64,000 nt of DNA, from assembly GCA_025774935.1 (NCBI GenBank), contig JALGZK010000001.1:212266-276265 (forward strand), written 5' to 3'. Source of the stretch: a bacterium. Its GTDB lineage: Bacteria; Joyebacterota; Joyebacteria; Joyebacterales; Joyebacteraceae. Under the pieces are notes generated by a model. That model saw only the letters and a program-made list of their open reading frames with translations, was not told where the DNA came from and did not search any database. Made by a program: the position numbers and the translations under genes. Shown here piece by piece: positions 1 through 8,114 of this stretch. Position 1 is the stretch's first letter. The number at the start of each line of letters is the position of its first letter.

Positions 1-1
1 C

Positions 2-583
2 GTGGCCGCGGGAGTCCGGAGGATCGAGGCGGTCACCGGAGCCGGGGCGCTCGCGCGGGCCCGCGGACACGCGGAACTCGTGCGGGATGCGGCTGGGGTC
101 CTCAAGTGCACGCCGGAGGATCTCACCGGCCGGGCCCGCGCGCTTCAGGAGGAGCACTCCAGGCTCCGGAAGGACCTCTCGAAGGAACGGCAGAGGTCCG
201 CGGGGGAGACGATCGGGGCGCTCGCGGAGACCGCTCGTGACGTCGGCGGCGTGCGGGTCGTCTCCGCGCGCACCGAGGCCGCGGACGTCGCCGATCTCAG
301 GACGCAGTCCGACCGGCTGCGCGACGGGCTCGGGAGCGGCGTCGGCGTCCTCGGGGCAGCGATCGACGGGAGGAACACCGTCATCGCGGTCGTGAGTCAG
401 GATCTGGTCGACGGAGGCCGCGTGAAGGCCGGCGACGTCGTCCGAGAGGTGGCACAGCTCATGGGCGGGAAGGGCGGCGGCAAACCCCACCTCGCGCAGG
501 GTGGGGGAGGCGACCCCGAGGGATTGGACGGCGCACTCGAGGCGGTCTACGACATCGTGGCGAAGCTCCTGCCGCAGGGATAG
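2..583 (+). CDS. alaS: Alanyl-tRNA synthetase, C-terminal part (5' end outside window)
   Basis: About 193 C-terminal residues of alanyl-tRNA synthetase, the cytoplasmic enzyme that charges tRNA-Ala. The visible part runs from the end of the editing domain (RRIEAVTGAGAL) through a helical linker with coiled-coil character (about residues 45-70) into the C-Ala / DHHA1 domain, with the diagnostic GGKGGGKPHLAQGGG motif near residue 155. The GTG at the left edge is not the true start: the family is about 870 residues, so the catalytic and most of the editing domain lie upstream. The stop is followed 32 bases later by the GGGP synthase gene. Confidence 0.95.
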   Translation: MAAGVRRIEAVTGAGALARARGHAELVRDAAGVLKCTPEDLTGRARALQEEHSRLRKDLSKERQRSAGETIGALAETARDVGGVRVVSARTEAADVADLRTQSDRLRDGLGSGVGVLGAAIDGRNTVIAVVSQDLVDGGRVKAGDVVREVAQLMGGKGGGKPHLAQGGGGDPEGLDGALEAVYDIVAKLLPQG

Positions 584-615
584 AGCGAACGCGCCGGACG
601 AAGAGGGGGTTTGGA

Positions 616-1374
616 GTGACGGTTCCACCCGGGCCGGTGTTGAGCTCGATCACGAACGCCATCGAGGACAAGGGCGCGCTCTACCTGGTTCTTCTCGATC
701 CCGACAGGCTCAAGCCGGCCGAGAACGTCCGGCTCGCGGAGATCTCCGCCGGGGCCGGGGTCGACGTCCTCCTCGTCGGAGGCAGTCTCTCTCTCGCTCC
801 GCGCTGCTCGGAGACGATCGCAGCGATCAAGCGTGTGGTCGACATCCCCGTCGTGATATTCCCCGGCAACGTCGCGTTCGTCGCGCCGGAGGCCGACGCC
901 ATACTCTTCCTGTCGCTCGTGAGCGGCAGGAACCCGCAGTTCCTGATCGGGGAGCACGTGATAGGGGCGCCGATCCTCAAGGCCGCCGGAGTGGAGCCGA
1001 TCCCGACCGCCTACATGCTGGTCGAGGGAGGCCGCACGACGTCGGTCGAGTTCATGAGCGCGACGAGGGCCATCCCGAGGAACAAGCCGGACATCGCGAT
1101 GGCTCACGCCCTCGCCGGGCAGTACCTCGGCATGAGGATCGCGTTCTTCGATGGAGGAAGCGGAGCGGACGCGCCGGTCCCCGAGGAGATCGTCGCGGCC
1201 GTCGCTGGGTACGTCGACATTCCGGTGATGGTCGGCGGCGGGATCAGGACGCCCGAAGCGGCGGCGAAGATCGTGGGCGCCGGGGCGAAACTGCTCGTGA
1301 CGGGAGACGTGGTCGAGAGAACGCGAGACGCCGGGCTCGTGAAGGAGATGGCGGACGCCGTGCACGGTCGCTAG
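616..1374 (+). CDS. Geranylgeranylglyceryl-phosphate synthase family protein (PcrB/GGGPS)
   Basis: 252-residue TIM-barrel prenyltransferase that couples a polyprenyl diphosphate to sn-glycerol-1-phosphate, the first committed step of archaeal-type ether lipids. Visible family features are LLDPD (26-30), VGGSLSL (54-60), the stretch SGRNPQFLIGEHV (103-115) typical of the long group, and the phosphate-binding GSGA (181-184), GGGIR (207-211) and VTGDVVE (228-234). The start is GTG at 616, with a purine-rich AGAGGGGG 7 bases upstream. Bacterial homologues are known in Firmicutes (PcrB, heptaprenyl) and in the FCB group; the prenyl chain length cannot be read from sequence. The residues before the GSGA loop are FFDG rather than the common YLEA. 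Confidence 0.85.
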   Translation: MTVPPGPVLSSITNAIEDKGALYLVLLDPDRLKPAENVRLAEISAGAGVDVLLVGGSLSLAPRCSETIAAIKRVVDIPVVIFPGNVAFVAPEADAILFLSLVSGRNPQFLIGEHVIGAPILKAAGVEPIPTAYMLVEGGRTTSVEFMSATRAIPRNKPDIAMAHALAGQYLGMRIAFFDGGSGADAPVPEEIVAAVAGYVDIPVMVGGGIRTPEAAAKIVGAGAKLLVTGDVVERTRDAGLVKEMADAVHGR

Positions 1375-1428
1375 GCGGCGCGGCGTGGCGCGCGTCCGAA
1401 CCTCATCGTTCGAAAGGCGGGTGATCGC

Positions 1429-2493
1429 ATCAAGGCACTGGTTCTGGCCGGAGGGAAGGGAACGCGGCTGCGTCCGATCACGCACACGAGCGCGAAGCAG
1501 CTCGTTCCCATCGCGAACAAGCCCATCCTCTTCTACGGCCTCGAGGCGATCCGGGACGCCGGGATCGTCGACGTCGGGATCATCGTCGGCGACACGCACC
1601 GGGAGATCGAGGAGGCCGTCGGAGACGGCTCCCGCTTCGGGCTCAAGGTCACCTACATCCAGCAGGACGAGCCACTCGGGCTGGCCCACGCCGTCAAGAT
1701 CGCCGGCGACTACATGGGGAAGGAACCCTTCGTCATGTACCTCGGCGACAACCTCATCACGGGCGGCATATCCGGGTTCGTCGGGGAGTTCCAGAAGAAC
1801 AAGCCCAACTCTCAGATCCTCCTTGCGAAGGTCGATAACCCGGGTGAGTTCGGCGTCGCCGAGCTGTCCGAGGGGCGCGTCGTCCGACTCGAGGAGAAAC
1901 CGGAGCACCCCAAGTCGAACCTCGCGCTCGTCGGGGTCTACATGTTCGACGCGGCGGTCTTCGAGGCGGTCAACAGCATCGAGCCGTCGTGGCGGAACGA
2001 GCTCGAGATCACAGACGCCATCCAGCATCTGATCGACACCGGCAAGGACGTCCGTGCGCACGAGGTGACCGGGTGGTGGAAGGACACGGGCAAGCTCGAC
2101 GACATCCTCGAGGCCAACCGCCTCATCCTCCAGACGCTCAAACGGGACGTCAAGGGGAGCATCGACGCGGCGTCCCGGATCGACGGGAACGTCGTGATCG
2201 AGGAGGGCGCGGTCGTCGAGGGGAGCGTGCTCCGGGGACCTCTCGTCGTCGGACGGGGCAGCCGCGTCGTGAAGTCCTACGTCGGCCCGTTCACTTCGAT
2301 CTACTTCGACGTGACGATCCAGAACTCGGAGATCGAACACAGCATCGTCCTCGAGCGCTCGCGCATCGTCAACCTCGGGGCCCGGATGGAGCGGAGTCTC
2401 GTCGGAAAGGACGTCGAGATAGTCAAATGCGCGACGATGCCCGTGGCGTACAGGTTCATGGTGGGAGACGCGAGCAGGATCGAGGTCCCCTAG
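1429..2493 (+). CDS. Glucose-1-phosphate thymidylyltransferase-like sugar nucleotidyltransferase, apparent ATC start
   Basis: 354-residue long-form RmlA/StrD-type enzyme that makes an NDP-sugar from sugar-1-phosphate. The N-terminus is the canonical KALVLAGGKGTRLRP followed by KQLVPIANKPI. The Rossmann-like transferase domain covers about 1-240, and a left-handed beta-helix of hexapeptide repeats runs from about 245 (RIDGNVVIEEGAVVEGSVL) to the end. In this frame there is no ATG, GTG or TTG between the upstream in-frame TAG (1372-1374) and the motif. The codon where Met normally sits is ATC at 1429, preceded by AAAGGCGGG at 1413-1421. The first ATG (1714) would remove the nucleotide-binding loop. 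Either ATC is used or the assembly has an error. The dTDP-glucose product is inferred from the family. Confidence 0.8.
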   Translation: MKALVLAGGKGTRLRPITHTSAKQLVPIANKPILFYGLEAIRDAGIVDVGIIVGDTHREIEEAVGDGSRFGLKVTYIQQDEPLGLAHAVKIAGDYMGKEPFVMYLGDNLITGGISGFVGEFQKNKPNSQILLAKVDNPGEFGVAELSEGRVVRLEEKPEHPKSNLALVGVYMFDAAVFEAVNSIEPSWRNELEITDAIQHLIDTGKDVRAHEVTGWWKDTGKLDDILEANRLILQTLKRDVKGSIDAASRIDGNVVIEEGAVVEGSVLRGPLVVGRGSRVVKSYVGPFTSIYFDVTIQNSEIEHSIVLERSRIVNLGARMERSLVGKDVEIVKCATMPVAYRFMVGDASRIEVP

Positions 2494-2515
2494 CAGGCGT
2501 GGAGGTGGTCGGACG

Positions 2516-3373
2516 ATGAAGAAGATCCTCGTCACCGGGGCGCGCGGGATGCTCGGGACGGAACTCGTGCCGGTCCTGCGAGGGTCGGCGGAGGTGGTCG
2601 GCGTCGACGTCGAGGACTTCGACATCACGGACGCCGACGAGACGCGCGCCGCGATCGACAGTGTGTCGCCGGACGTCGTGGTCAACTGCGCGGGATACAC
2701 CGACGTGGACGGGGCCGAGACCGAGCGCGAGCTCGCGTTCGCGATCAACGCGACGGGTGCCGGGAACGTCGCGAGCGGAGCGGCCGCCGCCGGGGCGCGG
2801 GTGCTTCAAATCGGGACGGACTACGTCTTCGACGGGAGCAAGAAAGAGCCGTACCTCGAGGCCGACGAGCCTGCTCCTCTCAACGTGTACGGCGAAACCA
2901 AACTCGCCGGGGAGAGGGAGGTCGCGAAGGCGACGGCCGACCATCTCATCGTGAGGACGTCCTGGCTGTACGGCAGCGCAGGCCGGAACTTCGTCGAGAC
3001 CATCCTGTCGCTCGCAGAGCGGGAGGACACACTGAGGGTGGTGGTGGACCAGGTAGGGACGCCCACGTTCGCGCGCGACCTCGCCGTGATCCTGAAGGAG
3101 CTCGCCGCGAGCGGCGCCACCGGCGTCGTGAACGCGACGAACTCGGGGAGCTGCTCCTGGTTCGGGTTCGCCCGCGCGATCCTCGAGCTAGCCGGGAGGG
3201 ACGGGGTGAGCGTGCTCCCCGTCGCCAGCTCGGCGTTCCCGCGGCCGGCGCGGAGGCCGACGAACTCGCTCCTCGACCTCGGGCGACTGGTGTCGCTCGT
3301 CGGGTGGGAGCCGCGGCCCTGGCGCGAAGCGCTGACCGAGTACATCGCCGAGAGACAGACGGGCGAAAGGTAG
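2516..3373 (+). CDS. rmlD: dTDP-4-dehydrorhamnose reductase
   Basis: 285-residue short-chain reductase that catalyses the last step of dTDP-L-rhamnose synthesis. Visible: the N-terminal VTGARGMLG dinucleotide-binding loop (G8, G11, G14), VNCAGYTDVDGAE (56-68), GTDYVFDG (100-107) and the active-site pair Y125/K129 in VYGETK. Length is normal for RmlD. The start ATG has GGAGG 11 bases upstream. It follows the rmlA-like gene by 22 bases, but rmlB and rmlC are not in this window, so the pathway must be completed elsewhere or the reductase serves another dTDP-sugar. Confidence 0.9.
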   Translation: MKKILVTGARGMLGTELVPVLRGSAEVVGVDVEDFDITDADETRAAIDSVSPDVVVNCAGYTDVDGAETERELAFAINATGAGNVASGAAAAGARVLQIGTDYVFDGSKKEPYLEADEPAPLNVYGETKLAGEREVAKATADHLIVRTSWLYGSAGRNFVETILSLAEREDTLRVVVDQVGTPTFARDLAVILKELAASGATGVVNATNSGSCSWFGFARAILELAGRDGVSVLPVASSAFPRPARRPTNSLLDLGRLVSLVGWEPRPWREALTEYIAERQTGER

Positions 3374-3378
3374 GAGAG

Positions 3379-3972
3379 ATGGCGAACACGAACATCGACG
3401 CAGAGGCCGTCGCCGAGAGGATCCTCCTGGCGTCTGCCGACGCGCTCCGCATTGCAGCCGAGACGCTCCCGCCCCTCGTGGCGCGCGCGGCCGACCTGGT
3501 CACCGCGGCGCTGGCTGCCGGGTCGAAGGTGCTCCTCTGCGGGAACGGCGGCAGCGCGGCAGACGCGCAACACATCGCCGCCGAGCTCGCCGGCAGGCTC
3601 AAGCGCGACCGGAAGGGACTTCCGGCGCTCGCCCTCACGGTGAACGCCTCGGTGATGACGGCGCTGTCGAACGACTACGGATACGACATGGTCTTCGCGC
3701 GGCAGGTCGAGGCGATCGGTTCCGCCGGCGACGTCCTCGTGGCCATCTCGACGAGCGGCGCGTCGCCGAACATCGTGAACGCTCTCAGGGAAGCGAAGTC
3801 GCGCGATCTGGTGACCATCGGGCTCATGGGGCCCGGCGGCGCTCCGATGGAGGAGTTCTGCGACGTGGCCGTGCGCGCGCCGGGGAGCGACACGCAGCGC
3901 ATCCAGGAGGCGCACATCGCGATCGGTCACGCGATCTGCGAGGTGGCGGAGCTCGCGCTCTTCGGCGACTGA
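3379..3972 (+). CDS. Sedoheptulose-7-phosphate isomerase-like SIS protein (GmhA family)
   Basis: 197-residue SIS-domain phosphosugar isomerase of the GmhA type, which makes D-glycero-D-manno-heptose 7-phosphate for heptose-containing glycans. Motifs: [18 protein letters not shown] (52-69, with H65 and E69), the phosphate-binding STSGASPN (124-131), and the C-terminal [13 protein letters not shown] zinc/active-site helix (about 176-188). The ATG at 3379 was chosen over an in-frame start at 3304 because it has AGGAG directly upstream and lies just after the rmlD stop. A heptosyltransferase-like GT9 gene lies at 41840, which fits heptose use, although the other heptose genes are not visible here. 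Confidence 0.88.
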   Translation: MANTNIDAEAVAERILLASADALRIAAETLPPLVARAADLVTAALAAGSKVLLCGNGGSAADAQHIAAELAGRLKRDRKGLPALALTVNASVMTALSNDYGYDMVFARQVEAIGSAGDVLVAISTSGASPNIVNALREAKSRDLVTIGLMGPGGAPMEEFCDVAVRAPGSDTQRIQEAHIAIGHAICEVAELALFGD

Positions 3973-4021
3973 CGTTCTCGACGACCAGATGTCTCTGCGA
4001 CACACGGGAGGAGACGCGAAC

Positions 4022-4657
4022 TTGGATCCAATCATCATCGGCATCGGTGGCGGCACGGGGTCCGGGAAGACGACCGTCGCGAAGGAGGTGCTCAAACACT
4101 TCCCGCAGGAGAGCGTCGTGATCGTGCACCACGACTCCTACTACATCGACAGGAGCCCCCTCCCGCCGGAGGAGCGTGAGCGCATCAACTACGATCATCC
4201 CGACTCCTTCGACAACTCGCTCCTCATCGAGCACCTGAGCCAGCTCAAGTCCGGGAAGCCGATCGAGAAGCCGATCTACGATTTCGAGACTCACACGAGG
4301 CTCGTGGAGACGATCACCGTGCGACCGGCGAGGATCATCCTCCTCGAGGGAATCCTCGTCCTGGCCGAGACGGACCTTCGCGAGATCATGGACATCCGGC
4401 TCTTCGTCGACACCGACGCGGACGAGCGATTCATCCGCCGCCTCAAGCGCGACATCGGGCAGCGGGGGAGGAACGTCGACCAGGTGATCGAACAGTACCT
4501 CGCGACCGTTCGCCCCATGCACCTCCAGTTCGTCGAGCCGAGCAAACGGTACGCCGACGTCATCATCCCCGAGGGCGGACTGAACGTCGTGGCGGTCGAC
4601 CTCATCGTCACGAAGGTCCGCGACATACTGGCGCGTCACGACGAGCACGCGTACTAG
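4022..4657 (+). CDS. udk: Uridine kinase
   Basis: 211-residue P-loop nucleoside kinase that phosphorylates uridine/cytidine to UMP/CMP in pyrimidine salvage. Walker A is GGGTGSGKT (9-17), followed by HHDSYYID (about 38-45), [12 protein letters not shown] and the LLEGILVL strand. The TTG at 4022 is preferred: it has GGGAGGAG at 4006-4013 with 8-base spacing and gives the usual length near 210. The ATG at 3989 adds 11 unconserved residues and has no ribosome-binding site. It overlaps neither neighbour. Confidence 0.9.
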   Translation: MDPIIIGIGGGTGSGKTTVAKEVLKHFPQESVVIVHHDSYYIDRSPLPPEERERINYDHPDSFDNSLLIEHLSQLKSGKPIEKPIYDFETHTRLVETITVRPARIILLEGILVLAETDLREIMDIRLFVDTDADERFIRRLKRDIGQRGRNVDQVIEQYLATVRPMHLQFVEPSKRYADVIIPEGGLNVVAVDLIVTKVRDILARHDEHAY

Positions 4658-4682
4658 CGCAGCCAGGAAGGGAACCCGAGGC

Positions 4683-5570
4683 ATGTTGAGGAAGCTCATC
4701 ACGACGATGCGTCCCGATCAGTGGACGAAGAACCTCGTCCTCTTCGCCGGCCTCGTCTTCGCCGGCGGGATCGGCGACCCCGCGCTCGTGAGGCTCGCGG
4801 TCCAGGGGTTCTTCGTCTTCTGCCTCCTCTCGAGCGCGAGCTACATCCTGAACGACCTCATCGACGTGCAGCGCGACCGGGAGCATCCGGAGAAGAAGAA
4901 GAGACCGCTCGCCTCGGGTGAGCTCTCGGTCGGGGTGGCGGCGACCGCCGCCTCCGTGATGGCGCTGGCGGCGCTCTTCTGGGCCTTCCGGCTCTACCCC
5001 GTCTTCGCGCACGCCGCTGCCGCGTACCTGGCGCTCAACATCCTCTACAGCGTAGCGCTCAGGAGGATGGTCATCCTCGACGTGATGGCCATCGCGATCG
5101 GGTTCGTCCTCCGAGCGGTCGGGAGCGTGGAGGTCCTCCGGGGGGCGGCGCCCGGCACCGAGCTGTCGCCGTGGCTCCTCGTCTGTACCTTCTTCCTCGC
5201 GCTCTTCCTGGGACTCGGCAAGAGGCGTCACGAGGTGATGCTCCTCGGCGAGGCAGCCGCCGCGCACCGCCCGGCGCTTCGCGCCTACCCGCCGATGCTC
5301 GTGGACTCGTTCATCGGGGTCGTCACGGCCTCGACCGTGGTGTCGTACGCGATCTACGCCATCTGGCCGGGTACCGTCGAGAAGGTCGGAAGCGCGAACC
5401 TCGTCTACACCGTGCCGTTCGTCGTGTACGGAGTGCTCAGGTATCTCTACCTCATCTACACGACGCCCGCGGGCGGCGGGAAGCCGTCCCGCGCCTTGGT
5501 GACGGACGCGCCTCTGGCGATCAACATCCTGCTCTGGGTCGTAGCAGTCGTGGCAGTGATCTACACATGA
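4683..5570 (+). CDS. UbiA-family prenyltransferase, decaprenyl-phosphate phosphoribosyltransferase-like
   Basis: 295-residue polytopic membrane protein with about eight or nine predicted helices. The first Asp-rich motif is NDLIDVQRD (57-65), followed by HPEKKKRPLASGE. The opening RPDQWTKNLVLFAG and the later FLGLGKRRHE match the 5-phosphoribosyl-1-diphosphate : decaprenyl-phosphate phosphoribosyltransferase branch (Rv3806c-like) better than quinone-type UbiA enzymes or digeranylgeranylglyceryl-phosphate synthase. If so, it makes polyprenyl-phosphoryl-5-phosphoribose, precursor of a ribose or arabinose donor. No DprE1/DprE2 partner is visible. Substrate assignment is by motif only. Confidence 0.75.
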   Translation: MLRKLITTMRPDQWTKNLVLFAGLVFAGGIGDPALVRLAVQGFFVFCLLSSASYILNDLIDVQRDREHPEKKKRPLASGELSVGVAATAASVMALAALFWAFRLYPVFAHAAAAYLALNILYSVALRRMVILDVMAIAIGFVLRAVGSVEVLRGAAPGTELSPWLLVCTFFLALFLGLGKRRHEVMLLGEAAAAHRPALRAYPPMLVDSFIGVVTASTVVSYAIYAIWPGTVEKVGSANLVYTVPFVVYGVLRYLYLIYTTPAGGGKPSRALVTDAPLAINILLWVVAVVAVIYT

Positions 5571-5664
5571 TCGCCTGGAGGGGCGCTCGAGGGCGTGAGC
5601 GAGCATGATCGGCCGTTCGGGCGCCGTCCTCCGGGGCGGCGCTCTGTCGGAGAGGGGAGGCAGC

Positions 5665-6546
5665 ATGGCGAGCGTGCGGGTGGAAGCGCACGCGAAGGTG
5701 AACCTCGGGCTCGAGGTCGTGCGTCGGAGGACCGACGGATACCACGACATCGATACCATCTTCCAGACGATCTCCCTCAGTGACACGCTCGAGGTGGCCC
5801 CCGGCGCGACCGTCGCGGACGACCCGACCCTGGAGGTGAAGGGGCTGCCCGTACCGCTCGACGCCGCGAACCTCGCCGTGCTCGCGGCGCGCGCCGTCAT
5901 GAAGGAGACCGGGTGCGCCGCCCCCGCTCTGAGGCTCACGAAGCGGATCCCGGTCGCCGCCGGGCTGGGCGGCGGAAGCGCCGACGCCGCCGCCGTGCTC
6001 GTCGGCATGAACGAGCTCTTCGGCCTCGGGCTCGACGAGGCGGCCCTGGCGGACCTCGCCATCGGGATCGGCTCTGACGTCCCGTTCCTCGTGCGTGGCG
6101 GGACCGCGAGGGGGCGAGGGAGGGGGGAGCTCCTCGAGCCTCTCCCCGCCGTCTCAGGGCTCGCGTTCGTCCTCGTCACGCCGGATTTCGAGGTACGGGC
6201 CGCAGAGGCGTATCGGAGGGCCAGAATCGGGTTGACAGGTACGGGGTCCTTCACTAGACTCAATTGTTCAGCTATCCAGAATGGCGATTTCCGTGCTCTC
6301 GCCAGAGGACTCGGGAACGATCTGGAGGCTGGAGTTGTATCGTCCTATCCGGAAGTCGGACGAGTGAAGGCCCGCCTCATCGAGCTGGGTGTTCTCGCTG
6401 CTGTCATGTGCGGGAGCGGGCCGACCGTCCTTGGTGTGACGACACGCGAGGAGGACGCCACAGGAATCGCGTCGCGCCTCGAGGGGCGCGGCTGGCAGGT
6501 CCATGTCGCAGAGCCGATCGACACCGGGTGCACGATCGTCAGTTAG
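5665..6546 (+). CDS. ispE: 4-diphosphocytidyl-2-C-methyl-D-erythritol kinase
   Basis: 293-residue GHMP kinase of the MEP isoprenoid pathway that phosphorylates CDP-ME at the 2-hydroxyl. Motifs: [11 protein letters not shown] with catalytic K11, [11 protein letters not shown] (24-34), ATP-binding [14 protein letters not shown] (96-109), GSDVPF with D138, and the C-terminal CGSGPTV. The ATG at 5665 has GAGGGGAGG just upstream; an in-frame ATG at 5605 would add 20 unconserved residues. The 3' third holds a consensus promoter (6232-6260), and base composition around it is less GC-rich than its neighbours. It heads the conserved spoVG-prs-rplY-pth gene order. Confidence 0.93.
   Translation: MASVRVEAHAKVNLGLEVVRRRTDGYHDIDTIFQTISLSDTLEVAPGATVADDPTLEVKGLPVPLDAANLAVLAARAVMKETGCAAPALRLTKRIPVAAGLGGGSADAAAVLVGMNELFGLGLDEAALADLAIGIGSDVPFLVRGGTARGRGRGELLEPLPAVSGLAFVLVTPDFEVRAAEAYRRARIGLTGTGSFTRLNCSAIQNGDFRALARGLGNDLEAGVVSSYPEVGRVKARLIELGVLAAVMCGSGPTVLGVTTREEDATGIASRLEGRGWQVHVAEPIDTGCTIVS
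6232..6260 (+). promoter_or_regulatory. Sigma-70-type promoter inside ispE, upstream of spoVG
   Basis: TTGACA at 6232-6237, a 17-base spacer, then TAGACT at 6255-6260. Transcription should start near 6267 inside the ispE coding region, giving a leader of about 365 bases before spoVG, and would serve spoVG, tRNA-Gln and prs. The same box pair is found before the microcompartment operon at 60332, and a near match precedes the riboflavin operon at 26037. Confidence 0.65.
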
Positions 6547-6632
6547 AGATCGTATCCCTGAGACGTTCCCGCGCAGGCGGCGGAACCCGGACCGATCCAG
6601 TCCCTTTTTCCAGGCAAAGGGCGGTGAGACGA

Positions 6633-6962
6633 ATGGAGATCACTGAGGTCAGGCTGACGCTGCGTCACGAGGAGAGGCTCAAAGCGTTTGTCAGCATCAC
6701 GTTCGACAACGCCTTCGTAGTTCGAGGCCTCAAGGTCATCGAGGGAAACACCGGCCTCTTCGTGGCCATGCCGAGCCGCCGGAGGAAGGACGGTGAGTTC
6801 CGGGACATAGCGCACCCGATCAACAACGAGACGAGGGAGATGATCGAGCAGGCGGTGATCAACGAGTACAACCGCCAGCTCGCCCAGGAGGGTGCCGAAG
6901 GAACCGAGCAGCGACCGCTTTCTGAACAAGAGCTGGTCCACGTGGACGAGTTTTCCGACTAG
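6633..6962 (+). CDS. spoVG: SpoVG family RNA/DNA-binding regulator
   Basis: 109-residue SpoVG-type protein. The opening MEITEVRLT and the core [20 protein letters not shown], then [10 protein letters not shown] and [13 protein letters not shown], are the family hallmarks. SpoVG is a small nucleic-acid-binding regulator known from Bacillus sporulation, but the family also occurs widely in non-sporulating bacteria, and nothing here implies sporulation. The start ATG follows GGTGAG with 5-base spacing. The C-terminal tail (about 85-109) is acidic. It sits between ispE and prs, as in many Firmicutes and deltaproteobacteria, with tRNA-Gln just downstream. Confidence 0.93.
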   Translation: MEITEVRLTLRHEERLKAFVSITFDNAFVVRGLKVIEGNTGLFVAMPSRRRKDGEFRDIAHPINNETREMIEQAVINEYNRQLAQEGAEGTEQRPLSEQELVHVDEFSD

Positions 6963-6974
6963 GGAGGAGGTCGC

Positions 6975-7048
6975 TGGGGCGTCGTCAAGTGGCAAGACAC
7001 GGGACTTTGGATCCCGCATCGGAGGTTCGAATCCTCCCGCCCCAGCCA
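6975..7048 (+). tRNA. tRNA-Gln (anticodon TTG)
   Basis: 74-base cloverleaf with encoded CCA. Acceptor stem TGGGGCG / CGCCCCA with the U1-A72 pair typical of tRNA-Gln, discriminator G, D stem GTC/GAC, anticodon stem CGGGA/TCCCG around loop CTTTGGA (anticodon TTG), variable loop CATC, and T arm GGAGG-TTCGAAT-CCTCC. It lies 12 bases after spoVG and 63 before prs, so is probably processed from a shared transcript. Confidence 0.97.
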
Positions 7049-7111
7049 GGCCGCCTGCTGGGGCGGTGGAGTGAATCGGCGCGATAGGCCGCGGTCCGCG
7101 GGAGGCAGTCG

Positions 7112-8044
7112 ATGCCAAATCAGCTAGGACTGTTCACCGGGAACTCGAACAGGAAGCTTGCGGAGGAGATCGCGGGCTACCTCGACATGAGGCTCGGGGA
7201 GGCGAGCGTTACCCAGTTCAGCGACGGCGAGATCCGGGTGAGCATCTCGGAGAACGTCCGCGGCGTGGACGCGTTCCTCATCCAGTCGACCGCGCCGCCG
7301 GCCGATAACCTGCTCGAGCTTCTGATCATGATCGACGCGATGAAGCGAGCATCGGCCCAGCGGATCACGGCCGTACTTCCGTACTTCGGCTACGCCAGGC
7401 AGGACAGGAAGGACAGGCCGCGCGTCCCCATCACGGCCAAGCTCGTCGCGAACCTCCTGACGGCGGCCGGCGCTGAGAGGGTCCTCACGATGGACCTCCA
7501 CGCGCCGCAGATCCAGGGGTTCTTCGACATCCCCCTCGACCACATCTACGCGGCGCCGATTCTCCTTCGGTACTTCGACCAGCACGCGTCGGACGAGCTC
7601 GTGGTGATGGCGCCGGACACGGGGAGCATCAAGATGGCGCGCGCCTTCGCGAAGCGTCTCGGGGGGTCCCTAGGATTCGTCGACAAGCGGAGGCCGAAGC
7701 CGGACGCCGCCGAGGTGATGAACGTCGTCGGCGACGTCGAGGGCAAGCACGTCGTGATGGTCGATGACATCATCAACACGGCGAACTCGATGATCCAGGC
7801 CGCCGCGGCCATCAGGAAGCTGGGAGCGAAGAAGATCACAGCGGGCGCTACGCACGCGCTCTTCTCGGAGGGGGCTCTCGAGAGGCTCGCCGAGTCGGAG
7901 ATAGAGGAGATCGTCATAACCAACACGCTTCCCCACGACGATCTTGAGGGGAGCCGCGTCAAGGTGCTGTCTGTCGCGGAGCTCCTCGGGGAGGCGATCG
8001 AGCGGATACACGAGGAGAAGTCGGTGAGTTCCCTCTTCGTCTAG
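7112..8044 (+). CDS. prs: Ribose-phosphate pyrophosphokinase (PRPP synthase)
   Basis: 310-residue class I PRPP synthase that transfers diphosphate from ATP to ribose-5-phosphate. Seen: FSDGEIRV (37-44), the ATP-binding flexible loop YARQDRKDRPR (94-104), catalytic DLHAPQIQGFFD (128-139) with H130, and a C-terminal SVSSLF signature. The ribose-5-phosphate loop at 218-226 reads DDIINTANS, where the family normally has a DTAGT or DTGGT type loop, so Asp and Gly are both Asn here. The rest of the fold looks intact. It precedes rplY in the usual order and would supply phosphoribosyl diphosphate to nucleotide synthesis and to the phosphoribosyltransferase at 4683. Confidence 0.93.
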   Translation: MPNQLGLFTGNSNRKLAEEIAGYLDMRLGEASVTQFSDGEIRVSISENVRGVDAFLIQSTAPPADNLLELLIMIDAMKRASAQRITAVLPYFGYARQDRKDRPRVPITAKLVANLLTAAGAERVLTMDLHAPQIQGFFDIPLDHIYAAPILLRYFDQHASDELVVMAPDTGSIKMARAFAKRLGGSLGFVDKRRPKPDAAEVMNVVGDVEGKHVVMVDDIINTANSMIQAAAAIRKLGAKKITAGATHALFSEGALERLAESEIEEIVITNTLPHDDLEGSRVKVLSVAELLGEAIERIHEEKSVSSLFV

Positions 8045-8114
8045 GAGAGGAACGGGTCCCGGGCGCTCGCGACCGGGGCCGGAGTCCTGAACGGAATAAC
8101 CCGGAGAGACACGA

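Noticed and set aside
547-2748. 733-residue open frame on the minus strand
   Set aside because: It runs opposite the GGGPS and rmlA-like genes, both with clear family motifs; Asp/Arg/Val-rich composition is typical of antisense frames in high-GC coding DNA.
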